A DNA stretch of 64,000 bases, taken from Casuarius casuarius (lineage: Eukaryota; Chordata; Aves; Casuariiformes; Casuariidae). The position numbers were made by a program, and so were the translations under genes. Below, piece by piece: positions 13,201-24,100 of this stretch (positions within the stretch are counted from its first letter, which is position 1; each line of letters starts with the position of its first letter). The stretch spans positions 729,495 through 793,494 of the forward strand of contig PTFA01000318.1 of assembly GCA_003342895.1 (NCBI GenBank). Reading direction: 5' to 3'. A model generated the notes under the pieces. The model was not told the DNA's origin. It worked only from the letters and a program-made list of their open reading frames with translations, and ran no database searches.

Positions 13201-15020
13201 AACACTGAACAGAAGAAAATGCTTGCCTGTATTAGTCCATTCACAACTGACGTACTTTCGAAATAAAGCAGTTCTCAAGTCATAATTGGTATATCAAATT
13301 TTATCAAAAGCATTTATAAAACAACTGCTTTTTTCTGATGTATTGATTTGCCAGGAAAGATTTTGGTAGACATTTTGTTTGTGGAAAATTCCAGCAACAG
13401 CAATTCAAAGCTCTGTCTTCAAGTATACACCTCATACAAAAAAACGAGCGGAGAAACTTTGCAAAAGTTTTATCCTAGACAAAAGAAATTTTTTGATGGA
13501 AATTTCTTCTCTGTAATGCTAAGTTTTAGGACTGCTGCTATTTCTTTCATCTCCCCATCCTCTTTTCTGGGATCCTCTTCAACTTTTCTTTCTTTTAATC
13601 TGTCTTAAGATCTTTTCATGATATTATTTCTCCTTCAAGTACCCTACTTCCTTCTTTTAAGGCTACTTTCATTCCTTTTCCCATCTCATCTGCTGAAGTG
13701 ATTAATATGAGAATAAAAATTAACAGAACACTTAATACGGGCATTTAAAGTGTCAACATTTAGCTTTAGGATATATGTTCCCAGGCAACGTACAACACTT
13801 AAAGAAATTCTCATGATCTGACGTCATAGTATCAAACTGCCTATAGATAAAGGATGTCTCATTTTCCTCTCTAGCTTTGTGACCATTATAACTTTTTGCT
13901 TTAAATGGAAGATTAGATATAGGCTATATNTATATCTATATCTATATATATATATATGCATTAGCTTAATAGTAGTGAGTTAAGATCAATATAATAAAAT
14001 ATAGGGAACTTTTATTAAATTATTATTTCTGAACAGAAATAGTCCCATTTGGAATGCTAAGTATTAAGACTAAATAAAGCACTAGTTAAAGTAATAGATT
14101 TAATAACTTGGATTTAAGGACAAGTTAAATCTATCCATACTTAAATGTCTGTTTTTATAGAACCATTGATACCAGTCCTAAAAAGAAAGATATTCAAAAA
14201 ATGGTCAGATTTTTTATGAATTAGCTTAAGTATTCAATTTACATCCATAATCTTCAAGTCTTTAGATACTGGATAAGACAGATTAAAAATTAAAGATATA
14301 ACTGTGTTTTATCTTAAAGATCTATCTGTCTAGGGCCANAAATTTTCATTGGACTTCCTATGTCCTCACGCATTCAGTCTTCTGGAAACTGGATGCTAGT
14401 GAGAAATAATCAAGAGGGTAAGGGACAGTGTATGTAGCTGTGTCAATGAATCTTGGGTAAAAATCCTTTTTAATAAGGCTTTAAAATTAAAATAGTCCAC
14501 ACGAGAGAGTGTGGAAAGTTTAGTGTTGCTACTGCTTATAAAANAAGAGATAGCAAGCAAATAGGGACAATACATGTAGTATCTGCAATAATGGAAGAGA
14601 ATAAGACTCTAGGAGGAAAAAATATTAAAAAACAGTATGCGCAGTTTCTGTGGAAGCACCTAAGCCATGTTCCTTACCTGACCACTGAATTGATCAAAAA
14701 ATTGCCATAGCAGAAACTGCAGCCTCACTAATCCACTGCACCTTTGGAAAGCATTCAACAGCTTCAAAAAGGAATTTATCAATTGTCAGCTGCTTCAATA
14801 CTGCAGATAAGATTGCCATTATTACTTTGGCGTGCTTTGAACATGCGATTTTAGACCTTGTTTTCTTCTGCCCCTTCGCACACAGTCAAAAGTCTGCCGA
14901 AAAGTAAGGCAGAAAGCAGCAATAAGTGAGCTGCAGCCAAGACGACGAGACTTCCACTGGGAAAACAAGAGGACGTGGCTGAGAATCACGAAGTGCAGTG
15001 ATGCTTTTCTCTCTCTCTGT
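10216..15020. other. Intergenic DNA upstream of MTHFD2L, proximal part
   Basis: AT-rich sequence without a supportable gene. It contains a TATATC-type microsatellite (13925-13958) and scattered short open frames that look like chance. No RNA gene was recognised. Base composition shifts sharply to GC-rich at about 15.0 kb, where the CpG island starts. Confidence 0.6.
13925..13958. repeat. TATATC / TA microsatellite
   Basis: Alternating TATATC units grade into pure TA repeats, with one N near the left edge. Confidence 0.85.
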
Positions 15021-15471
15021 AGCTCTCACTAGGCGTCGGATTTGGCCACGCCACATTTTAGCTGGAACTGAAGTTCACATGGACCAAAGGATGCAAATGA
15101 AGAGACGGAGGGCCCGAAAGCTTTGCCCGCCTTCCCGCCCAAAGACATGATTTGCAGAAGTTCCCGCCACAATCCCGCAAAGCAATGCAGCGTGGCCCGG
15201 AGGAACAAGCCGCGCTGCTCGCCCTTCCAGTCCACAAACCCACAGGTTCGCCTTCCCTGGCCGCGCAGCTCGAGCTTTGCTGAACGATGTATTCACCGTG
15301 CCCCCAAAGCTCGCCTCCCCTGCCGCGGCGACCGCCGGCAACCCCCAGACACCGGCAACACCGCAGGCACTGCGGAGCCCAGCAGGGGCCTTCCCACCGC
15401 CCCGCCCCAGCGCAGCCCGGGCTCGCCACTTGCCTTGGCTCCTCCCTTCGCCACTTGGCTGCGGCGGCGGC

Positions 15472-15479
15472 GCTTCCGT
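15472..15479 (-). promoter_or_regulatory. ETS / GABPA (NRF-2)-like site
   Basis: The plus strand reads CGCTTCCGTC, which is GACGGAAGCG on the minus strand, a good match to the ETS-family core CGGAAG. It lies 15-22 bp before the start codon. GABPA sites are common in promoters of nuclear genes for mitochondrial proteins, which suits this gene. The match is short and untested. Confidence 0.45.
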
Positions 15480-15490
15480 CCGGTGGGACC

Positions 15491-15501
15491 GAAATGGCGG
15501 C
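15491..15501 (+). promoter_or_regulatory. YY1-type element overlapping the MTHFD2L start codon
   Basis: The sequence GAAATGGCGGC matches the YY1 consensus AANATGGCGGC with the start ATG inside it. Known promoters of this class place YY1 just downstream of the transcription start and use a very short 5' UTR. If so, transcription would begin only tens of bases upstream of 15494. G at -3 and G at +4 also give a good Kozak context. Confidence 0.5.
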
Positions 15502-15627
15502 GGCCGCCTTTTCTTCCTCCTCCGTGCTGCGCCCTGGCTTGGTGCCGCTGAGGAGATGGCGAGCCCTCTCGCGCCCAGCGCCCCGGGCTGCCTACAGCAC
15601 CAGCAGCTCCCCGCGCAGCGCCGCCAG
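15494..15627 (+). CDS. MTHFD2L: MTHFD2L coding exon 1 (mitochondrial presequence)
   Basis: It encodes residues 1-44 and two bases of codon 45, starting [16 protein letters not shown]. The donor is CCAG|GTATGC, phase 2. The segment has eight arginines by residue 42 and no acidic residue, as expected for an import signal. The presequence is poorly conserved in this family, so the identity of this exon rests on position, phase match to exon 2, CpG island and presequence character. Open reading continues upstream to an ATG at 15287, but that start lacks a presequence-like N-terminus and would add 69 residues. Confidence 0.88.
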
Positions 15628-18109
15628 GTATGCGACACCGCTCCAAGCATCTTCATCCTCCCTCCTTCATCCGGCGTGACAGGTAGCATCCTCGGGAATG
15701 GCGGGCCAGACGCACGGGGCAGCCGCCCCCCCGCGCGCCGCGGCCGTTGAACGGTCGCGCTGGAAGCCCGCGAGCGCGTGAGGCGGCCGCGGCCGTTGAA
15801 CGGTCGCGCTGGAAGCCCGCGAGCGCGTGAGGCGGCCGCGCGCCGCGGCCGTTGAACGGTCGCGCTGGAAGCCCGCGAGCGCGTGAGGCGGCCGCGGCCG
15901 TTGAGCGGTCGCGCTGGAAGCCCGCGAGCGCGCGGCGTGCTGAGAGGGCGCTCCCCGACGCCCCTGGGGCAGCGTCATGGTCCCGCTCCCGGCACACTCG
16001 TCTTTTTCTCCCGAGAATCAGGCTTAGTTAAGTCCCTTGAAAATGGGGCTCTCCTGCCTCTGTGTGGCACCGCACCCGGCGGCTGAGGTACTGCGAGCGA
16101 GAGAGGGCTGTGAGGCGGGCGTTGCTTCAGTGGGGATTTAAATGGTAGACGGAAGTCAGAGAGCCCTTGCAATTAGGCCTTCCACCTTTAATCCCTAGTA
16201 AGGGAGATCTAGCTTTAAAATGTGTTTGCGCTTGGTATTTCAAAGAGCTTTTCAGGTTTTTTACTGTAAACTACTGTACATTAACATTTTTGGTGTCTAA
16301 CTTTATTTGTGCTGATAGGTTGTGGATGCATCTTTTCTACTTTGTTAAATAATTTTACTTTGTATATAAAGAGAAGTGTGATGGTGACTGCCCATCTCAT
16401 TGGACCTCTCTGTCCCCAGAGAGACAGTGTGGGACTTCAGTGCTGCTTTGTTTTTCAGCACAAGTATGAAAAAATAAAAACTGTGGCCACTGCATGTTTC
16501 ACGTAACACTGCAGTGTGCAGGGAACTGCCAGTTTCTGTGGAAAGATAGATCCCTAGGGGGAGGGGGATGCAGTCTAAGACGGCAGCCGTCCAGTCTGCC
16601 ACCTCTGCTACGCTGCTCATTTCATTTAATATGCTGGTTGGACTGATCCTCTGGTGTTGGTATTGCAGCATGGCAACTCTGAACACTTGTCTGGATGTGG
16701 AAAGAAGGGTTTCACCTCTTGCTGGTCAGACCTTTGATTATCATGGTGCTGTGTCTTAAATACTGACCTGAAAGTTCACCCAGTATAGCGGATCACAACT
16801 AGGTTACGCTGAAAGCATTGTAGTTGCTTTATGTTTTCAAACACGGAAAGCTTGGTGAGCAGTACTGCGATAATACAATTACGTGTCAGACCTTGTAGGT
16901 GTTCTTTATGTTCTGCTGGTCTATATGGCAGAGGATTCAGTTCTTCTGGTTTTGGCACAATTATCTGGATTTCCAAAACTGTGGGACTACTTCTGTTCTT
17001 AGCTGCCATTTACTGTTTTTCCAGTTGTGCAAAAAGTATATGCTCCTGTAATAACGATTTGACAGAAGTTTTCACTGACAAGTATAGTATATATGAGACT
17101 GAGAAGATCTCTCTGTGATGCACTGTATCATCTTGGGCTTGTAGTCTATATGTTTATCTAAAAGGGCAGGTGACATCTTTCTTTCTGTAATGGCCTGCAA
17201 GTCACTGGCTGCACTAAGAATAAAGATGCAGTATATGAATTGCCCAGTTGTCAATTCACACAGGCTTCGGTGGCTCATGTTTCTTNTCTGGCCGTCTGCA
17301 GAATTCTGTCACAAAAGCTTTGTAATGTGGATTAGTTGCAAAAAGGGACTGGAGATTTCCTCTTTAATAACAATCTAAATTATGAATTTAAACCACTAGA
17401 ATTATTCTGGTATGTCACCATCTGATGTAGGCAATTCTAATTTAAGAATGCCTGGTTCTGCTCCTGTCGGAGTAAGGAGCGTCCATGGGTGCATGGGATG
17501 ATAATCGGGCAGAGGGTCAAGTTTGCCATGTAGATGATGTTCAAAGTAATTATTTACTTTTTAATTTCGGTGACTTGACCAGCACGCTGGAACGTAGCCC
17601 TTTTCTGTAGCTGATGTTTTATTGTTTGGGGTACTTCTTGAGTAATATTTCCTTTGGAAGAAGTAAAGCTATCTAGATTCTATCCCTAGGAAGCCTCAAC
17701 ATATTACAATACTTTCTATGTTTATACTTGATATTTTTCAAGTCTTCTTTCCCTGAAAAGGTTGTATACACAATCGTTTGTAATCTGTAACTAAAAAGAA
17801 AAGACTTTATTATAGTGCAACTCAGGAAAATGACAAAATATTTTAAGTTTCTACCTAGTTATGTATTTAAAGCATGACTTTTTGGCTGCCAGAGTTGATT
17901 TGATAAATAGGTGGTTAAGCTGAGATAGAGTTCTGAAGGTCCAGATAACAAATGTGATATTTGCTGGATCTGTAGCGAAGTGTTCTTCCTGGTATTTACT
18001 TTGCATATGAAAATATTGGAGATGATTGATGGAAAGCAAAAATGACGGTTGAAATCAGATAGTCACAGACCTTTTCAAGATAACCAATGTATATATATTT
18101 TTTGAACGT

Positions 18110-18159
<50 letters not shown>

Positions 18160-21100
18160 CATCTCTAGAATTAGAAGGTGAACAGGTTTTAAATGTTTCG
18201 AATAGCAGGCATGTATGTGTATGCTGGTGCTCCATGTTTCCTTGGTACACTCACAGCATCTTTTGCATTGTATTTGGAGGAATACTCAAAGCTTTAATGG
18301 TAGATGTGTAAATCTAGAGAATTTTTAAAATATGGTGTGAATAGATGGTGACTATGTGGTAGAAAGCTGGTTCTTAACAGAAAATATAAATGATAAATGA
18401 CCTATTTTATATTAAAAGTGATGTTAGTTAAACTCATCTGACATTTATGAGAGAGATTGCTGGAGTCACAAAGAAGAGAGATAATCTTGAAGAAAGGAGA
18501 AGTAGAAATGGCTTCTTTTGGAATGATAAATGACAAAGCGTTCCTGCCTTTTTTTAATATACATACATACATATATATATATATATATTTTTTTTTTAGT
18601 ATTTGCATCAAAACCCAGGAACAGTTCCTGCTTTTAGCCACTGGTATTCTAACAGGTTTCTTTCAGGAATTTGGCAGGCTTTACCCAGAAGACTCATTTG
18701 GTGTTTTAGATGCAGTTAAAATGCATAAGCACTTTTTTTTCTTCCCAAATGTGTTAGTAACAGCTGTTTCCAGCCATAATCTTATTTAAGCCAACAGTTC
18801 TTTNGAAGAAATGGATGAACTAAGTTGTGGATAGAATGATGTTGAGTCATATTTGACAGGAGATACGGTAGCACGCTTATGCTTCTTGGTTTCTTTATCA
18901 TCCTTCAGACTAGCAGAGGAAAGAAGTTCTTTCAGAACTCATCACTGCGTTTTTCTTCCATTTGGTGTTAGGATTTTTAACAATGAAGGGGCAGCGTTGG
19001 GTAAAGTTATAAAATCCTTCATGTTCTACCACGCATTTATATATATAAAAAATTTGAACATAAGAGTTTCTGAATACATCTGGTGTCTGCTGGCTTTTAG
19101 ATACTTTTACCATGTGTTGAATTATTAACTGTTTTTCATGTTTGACTGCTGACATAGAGACATACATGCATCATATTGGTATAACAAAACATTAATCATC
19201 AGTTATTTTACTCCAGTTGTGTAGTTTCTTTTAGACGATCTCAAAAAGCTTTTTCTGGACGAAAATATGAGCTCTGGACTTGCTCATCCCCCAAAGTATA
19301 GTTCAGAAAGAGTAGAACTCCTCAGACTTGCAGCAGTTTAGAATCAATCCATTTTTAACATAAAACAGAAGGCTTTATTGCTTTTTTCAAGTTACTTTGA
19401 ACTACATTCATCATGGTAAGCTAAATTAACATATGTTAAACACCAGTGCTGAATGTATGCGGGAACATATATAAGTTACAAGCTTTAAGTATATGTATTT
19501 GTAGAAGGAACTGGAATGCTTTTGTTCTGGATGTTCACAGTAGGTAGGCCAAAAATTTATTACTGTTGAAGGATGACAAACTTTTATTACATTATAATAG
19601 CTAATAAAACTTTGGGGGGGAGGGGGTTACCTACCAGGTCTTTCTATTTTTATTTTTCTCAGAGAGGTATTTCACTGGAACTAAAACTACACTTGTTTTA
19701 AACAACAGATAATGCATGTTTCCAGAACATACTGAACTTGTACACTTGTCCTGGAATTCTAGATGAAAACTACTAGAAGTGATACTAATCATTAAAAATA
19801 ATAAATATTGCTGTCTTCATAGAGAGAAGGAAAAAGAGATAAAACACCTTCCTACATACTTTCCTTATTTTATATTTGCCAAGCAGAGTTTTGGTAACAA
19901 AATACCAAGTGTACGAATATTCCATTAATTAATTCTGATAATTAAACCTAATTTATTACAAATCTTTCGTATGAAGAATGGTGTTTTGCCTTGCAATAAT
20001 GATGATTAACAGAGACAATCTATTTTTAATACTGAAATACTTGTTTCATCTTAAGGCATTTCTTGATGGTCTTTTTTGTATCAGCTTCAGATGTCTTGAG
20101 ATATCAGTTGGTTTAACTGAGCTTTGTATGGTTAGTTGTAAACTATGAGTGTTCTTTTTAATTGCATTTAATAAAATGGACCAGCAGAATGGTAANTTAT
20201 GAATTGCTGCTAATCATGGAATGTCTGAGTCTGTAATAGAAAAAATAATGATATTTAAAATCCAAGTAACATTTTTTTTAATTAGTGTTTGTCTTTGGTC
20301 GTAGATGCCTAAAAGTTTAGGTGCTTGCTGAGATAAGCACCAAGTAGAACTTTTGCCCTAGATATTATGGTGACGTTCAAGCAAAGTTGAAAAAGGGAAT
20401 ATTTGCTCTATGTGAAGGTGACAAAAACTTTCCAGTCAAATTGAAAACTTCTGCAAGGAAATGTACACAAGAGGTGATAAACACCTGGAGGCAAATGATG
20501 ATTAATGTAGTAGCAATATTTCCAGTTTGGTTCCAGTGACAAAATTTCTCAAATTACAGTTCACTTAGTGGATTTCAGGGGTGTTTTTAATAGCTTGGGA
20601 CTACTGTGACAGTTGGAACATTTGATTTCTGAACCATTATAAAAATTGTTATGCTCTGTTCCAAAAAGATTTGCATTAATGACATTGTACTGAGATATGT
20701 AATCCAGTGGTGGTTGAGCTCATGCAGATCNGGACAGGTATGTGATGATCAGTTATGAGTGGATTTGGAAGGGAGAAAGCTTTCCTTCCCTTTCCAAATG
20801 TTAAAATGTAGAGAGGGATTAGCAAAGGACCAAGTCATAAGATTTGCTGTTCTCCCTTTCCTTTAAGGAACAAATAGTACTTCTGTAATTTCCTAGGCTT
20901 TTAATCTGTAATTCTGCAAAATACAAAGCTCACCTTTAATGCTCCATTTCCTAGTTATTTGGTGATTTCCATTGGCCTGCGGTTCATGGTCAGTGACCAG
21001 AGCAAAAGGCTGAACCTTTTATGAAAATAATTCTTTCATCTCTACTTTGCCTTCAGTGGGATTCTCCTTGAGACTTCAAGTCATTTTCATAGACATCTGC

Positions 21101-24100
21101 CATAAACTTACATAGTTAGTCTCCCTCCCTTGCACCTTTATTTTTAGGCTCTGAAATATGAAAATAGGAAACATAGAAAAGACTAATTCAGGCAGTAGCT
21201 CTATTTTTCATGTCTTCAAAGGGTGTGTGTAGCTGTTGAAGTGCCAAAAGAGGAGAGCTTGTTTGAAGTAGGGCCATTCCATACCTTCTTGTGAAGGTAT
21301 AATTTTACTTGTCGTCTTCTGTGTATTGAACTAACTTGGAATCATTTTGATCTTCTATACTTTGGGTGCCCTAAGTATCAATCGTTCAGATTAGTCTTAA
21401 CTTGAAATCTTTCTGTTTCCAGTCTGGGGTTTTATCTGTTATGTGATAGTTTATTAAGCAGTCCTTTTCCTTAAGGAAGGGAATCTTAAACTTGTTTCTG
21501 TGAAAATCCACCAGCAATTTCATAGGCTACTCTTCTACTGTGCTTAAGAAGGATAACTTTCAGAAAGTTTCCTAAGAGAACAGTAGAAATAATGATGTTA
21601 ATGATTTCATTAAAATGCACTAGTTCTTAAAAAATACTGTGCCTTAGGCTGCTAAAAACATCTGAGGCATTTTAGTAGCATCAGAGGCAGCTCACATCTT
21701 AAATGCTTGCAGTGACCTTGGAAACATTTGGCATATACAATTGACTCTTGCTTGTGCTTGTAAAATTTACTGCATTGTCGCCTTCAGAAAGATTCAAGTG
21801 TTATACAGCCGTATCACACTCCATCCTGGCTATGATATATTACTAGTATGCATTTTGTCCTAGCTTATAATGTATTGTGTATAATTTGCATTTTAATGTG
21901 TATATAGATAGAAATGAATAGAGATAGATAGCAATAGATAACAAAGTACTTGTGGCTTTGCTTTTATAGCACTGTGTTTCTGTTCCCTTGCTTTGGGTTT
22001 TCATGCTCCTTGGATAACTGAGAAGATTGAATATGATTGGGTGAGTAAGGGCAGATTTAGGTAAGGGCAGGTCTTCAGAACTTAATCAATGATCAGTTGA
22101 ATCAATTTTTTTATCAACTCTGTGGTTAAATTTTAAGAAGCAGCATGCACTTCAAATCTATTGCCAAAGAATAGGAGAATTAATCCTTTGAGTATTAATC
22201 CATTCCTTGAGAATTAATCCATTTAGAGTAAAAATAGCCTAAAAAATGTGATAGGGCTTTCATATGAAATGAAATTGGCTTTTAGTACTAAAATGTTTTC
22301 AAATACTTGTATCTTCAAATATATATGGCCTTGCTACACAGGTGAGCATTAATTATTTGATGTAATGAGTACATGGGGAAAAAGTGTCCTGTGCCAAAGG
22401 TGTGTAAAGCCAAAACATAAATAATGAAGATTAGAGAGAGCTGTATGAAAATGATCACATACAGAGCCGGCCATACAGGAAAAAAATAAAACCACATCTG
22501 TAGTCTTAAAAAAAAAATAGTATTTCAACAATATAGAAGTTTGTATTGAGAAGCAGCTAAAACTGATGTAAAATTAAAAGAAACCAGCTATTCATATTTG
22601 TTTGTGCTTGGTGTATTTGTAGTACTTTGTTGCTTTACTGAAGGACAGTCAGGTAATTTGTTCTGAGCAAGTTTTTTTTTTTTTTAATACTAGGCACTTT
22701 GTTTTTGTTTTTTTCCCCCCAGTCTGTTCTGTGTTGGTGTCATCATAAGTCACCTGGAGTCCTTTCTAAACCATGTTAGTCACAAATGGTAGTCATGTTG
22801 AATTCATTTATTCAGTTCAAAGCAGGGATTGTGATCTGTGTGTGTATGTAAAGCTATTAATCTCAAAGCAGGAAGTGAAGTGTGTTTGCAGAGGGGAAGC
22901 CCTCTCACACTCAGGCTTACTTTATAGTGAGAAAGATAAAATAATTGGCTGACAGTCTTTCGTCAGGAGCTGATGAGCCATAAACTTGTTTTTTCTTATG
23001 ATGCTGCACAGTTGTGCTCATTAGAAGAAGAATGAACTGTTCTGGTCTGTTCTGATTGTTCTGCTTTTAGGGAGTTGGTATTATTTCCCTGCTTTTTTTT
23101 TTTTTTTTAATAGAAGCGTATCTGTTCTCTTATTATAACATCAGATATCTCAGTCAAGAGACACTGTTAACTGTATTTATGTATCATGCTAGGATTTTTG
23201 AGTTTCTTTGAGACAAGAAGAGGGTGAAATAGTGAAGGAAATAGTGTAGATAAAAGCTTCAACTATGGTGGAATATGTCACATGCAGTGTACAAAGGGAG
23301 GAGCACCTACTCTTACAGTGAGCAGACAGGCAGGAAGATGGAGAAGACTCCAGAGACCAGGAGAACAACTGAGGTAAGACAAAGCTGGCACATGGGAGAT
23401 CTGAATGAAGTAGTACTTAGCAAAGTGCTGTTTCAGGAGAGCTGCACTTGATCTTGGAGCAGTTAGCTGGTAAAGTGAGCATGGGAGGTTGATAAAAGAA
23501 ACCGGAAAAGCTCTTAAACTGTAAGTTTGGTGAGTGTTATCATCACAGAAGTATCATTTATTTGTGAGGGTAGTGTTAATAAGACTAAGCGAAGAATTCA
23601 ACTTCTGTTCCACTCAGCAGTTGTTCTGCTAGCAGTGCTATTAAGATATGCCTTATAGTGCACTTGAAATAAACTTTATATTAAAATACATTTTGATGAC
23701 TGTTGTCCTACTGCTTAAAGATAGCATGTTTATTAGAAGGGAGTGAACATTATTGAAAGTTAGAGAGAGAGAGAGAGAGAGATACTGTTATCTCTGGTGC
23801 AGAAAGATGTGTTTTCATATATATTGCCCTTCTCTACCAAGGGGTACCAGTTGCAGAATGTTGATGGAACTGTTTTACAGTTAAATAAAATGCAGACTGG
23901 ATTTCATCCTCTATCAGGCATATTGTAGCATTTAAGTTTGGATGACTTTTTCATGTAAGACCATAGATGGTCTCCCCCCGCGTTTAGCTTTTTTGGTCAT
24001 CAAGACCTACTAGAAATGAGTGAAATTCCACAAATCTTTGAAACGGGCAAAATGCAACTTGCTCTTCTGTGCTGCTTAAAATGATGTCTTTGAGTCATCT

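Larger units (their letters stand above)
15030..16110. promoter_or_regulatory. CpG island covering the MTHFD2L promoter and exon 1
   Basis: About 1.1 kb is strongly GC-rich and dense in CG dinucleotides, in contrast to the AT-rich DNA on both sides. It includes exon 1 (15494-15627) and the first 0.5 kb of intron 1. No TATA box is seen at a useful distance from the start codon, which fits a broad housekeeping-type promoter. Long open frames on both strands here are a by-product of few stop codons in GC-rich DNA. Whether a divergent minus-strand transcript also starts here cannot be told from sequence alone. Confidence 0.85.

Noticed and set aside
15287..15679. Longer MTHFD2L start at ATG 15287 (in frame with exon 1)
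   Set aside because: It would add 69 residues without family similarity and would hide the presequence. The ATG at 15494 has better context and gives the usual family length.
15029..15997. Long open frames on both strands in the CpG island, including repeated Arg/Pro/Ala frames on the minus strand
   Set aside because: Stop codons are rare in GC-rich DNA and the repeated peptides follow the minisatellite unit. No homology or exon structure.
18087..18311. Frames with His-Thr or Val-Cys repeats
   Set aside because: Artefacts of the CA microsatellite.
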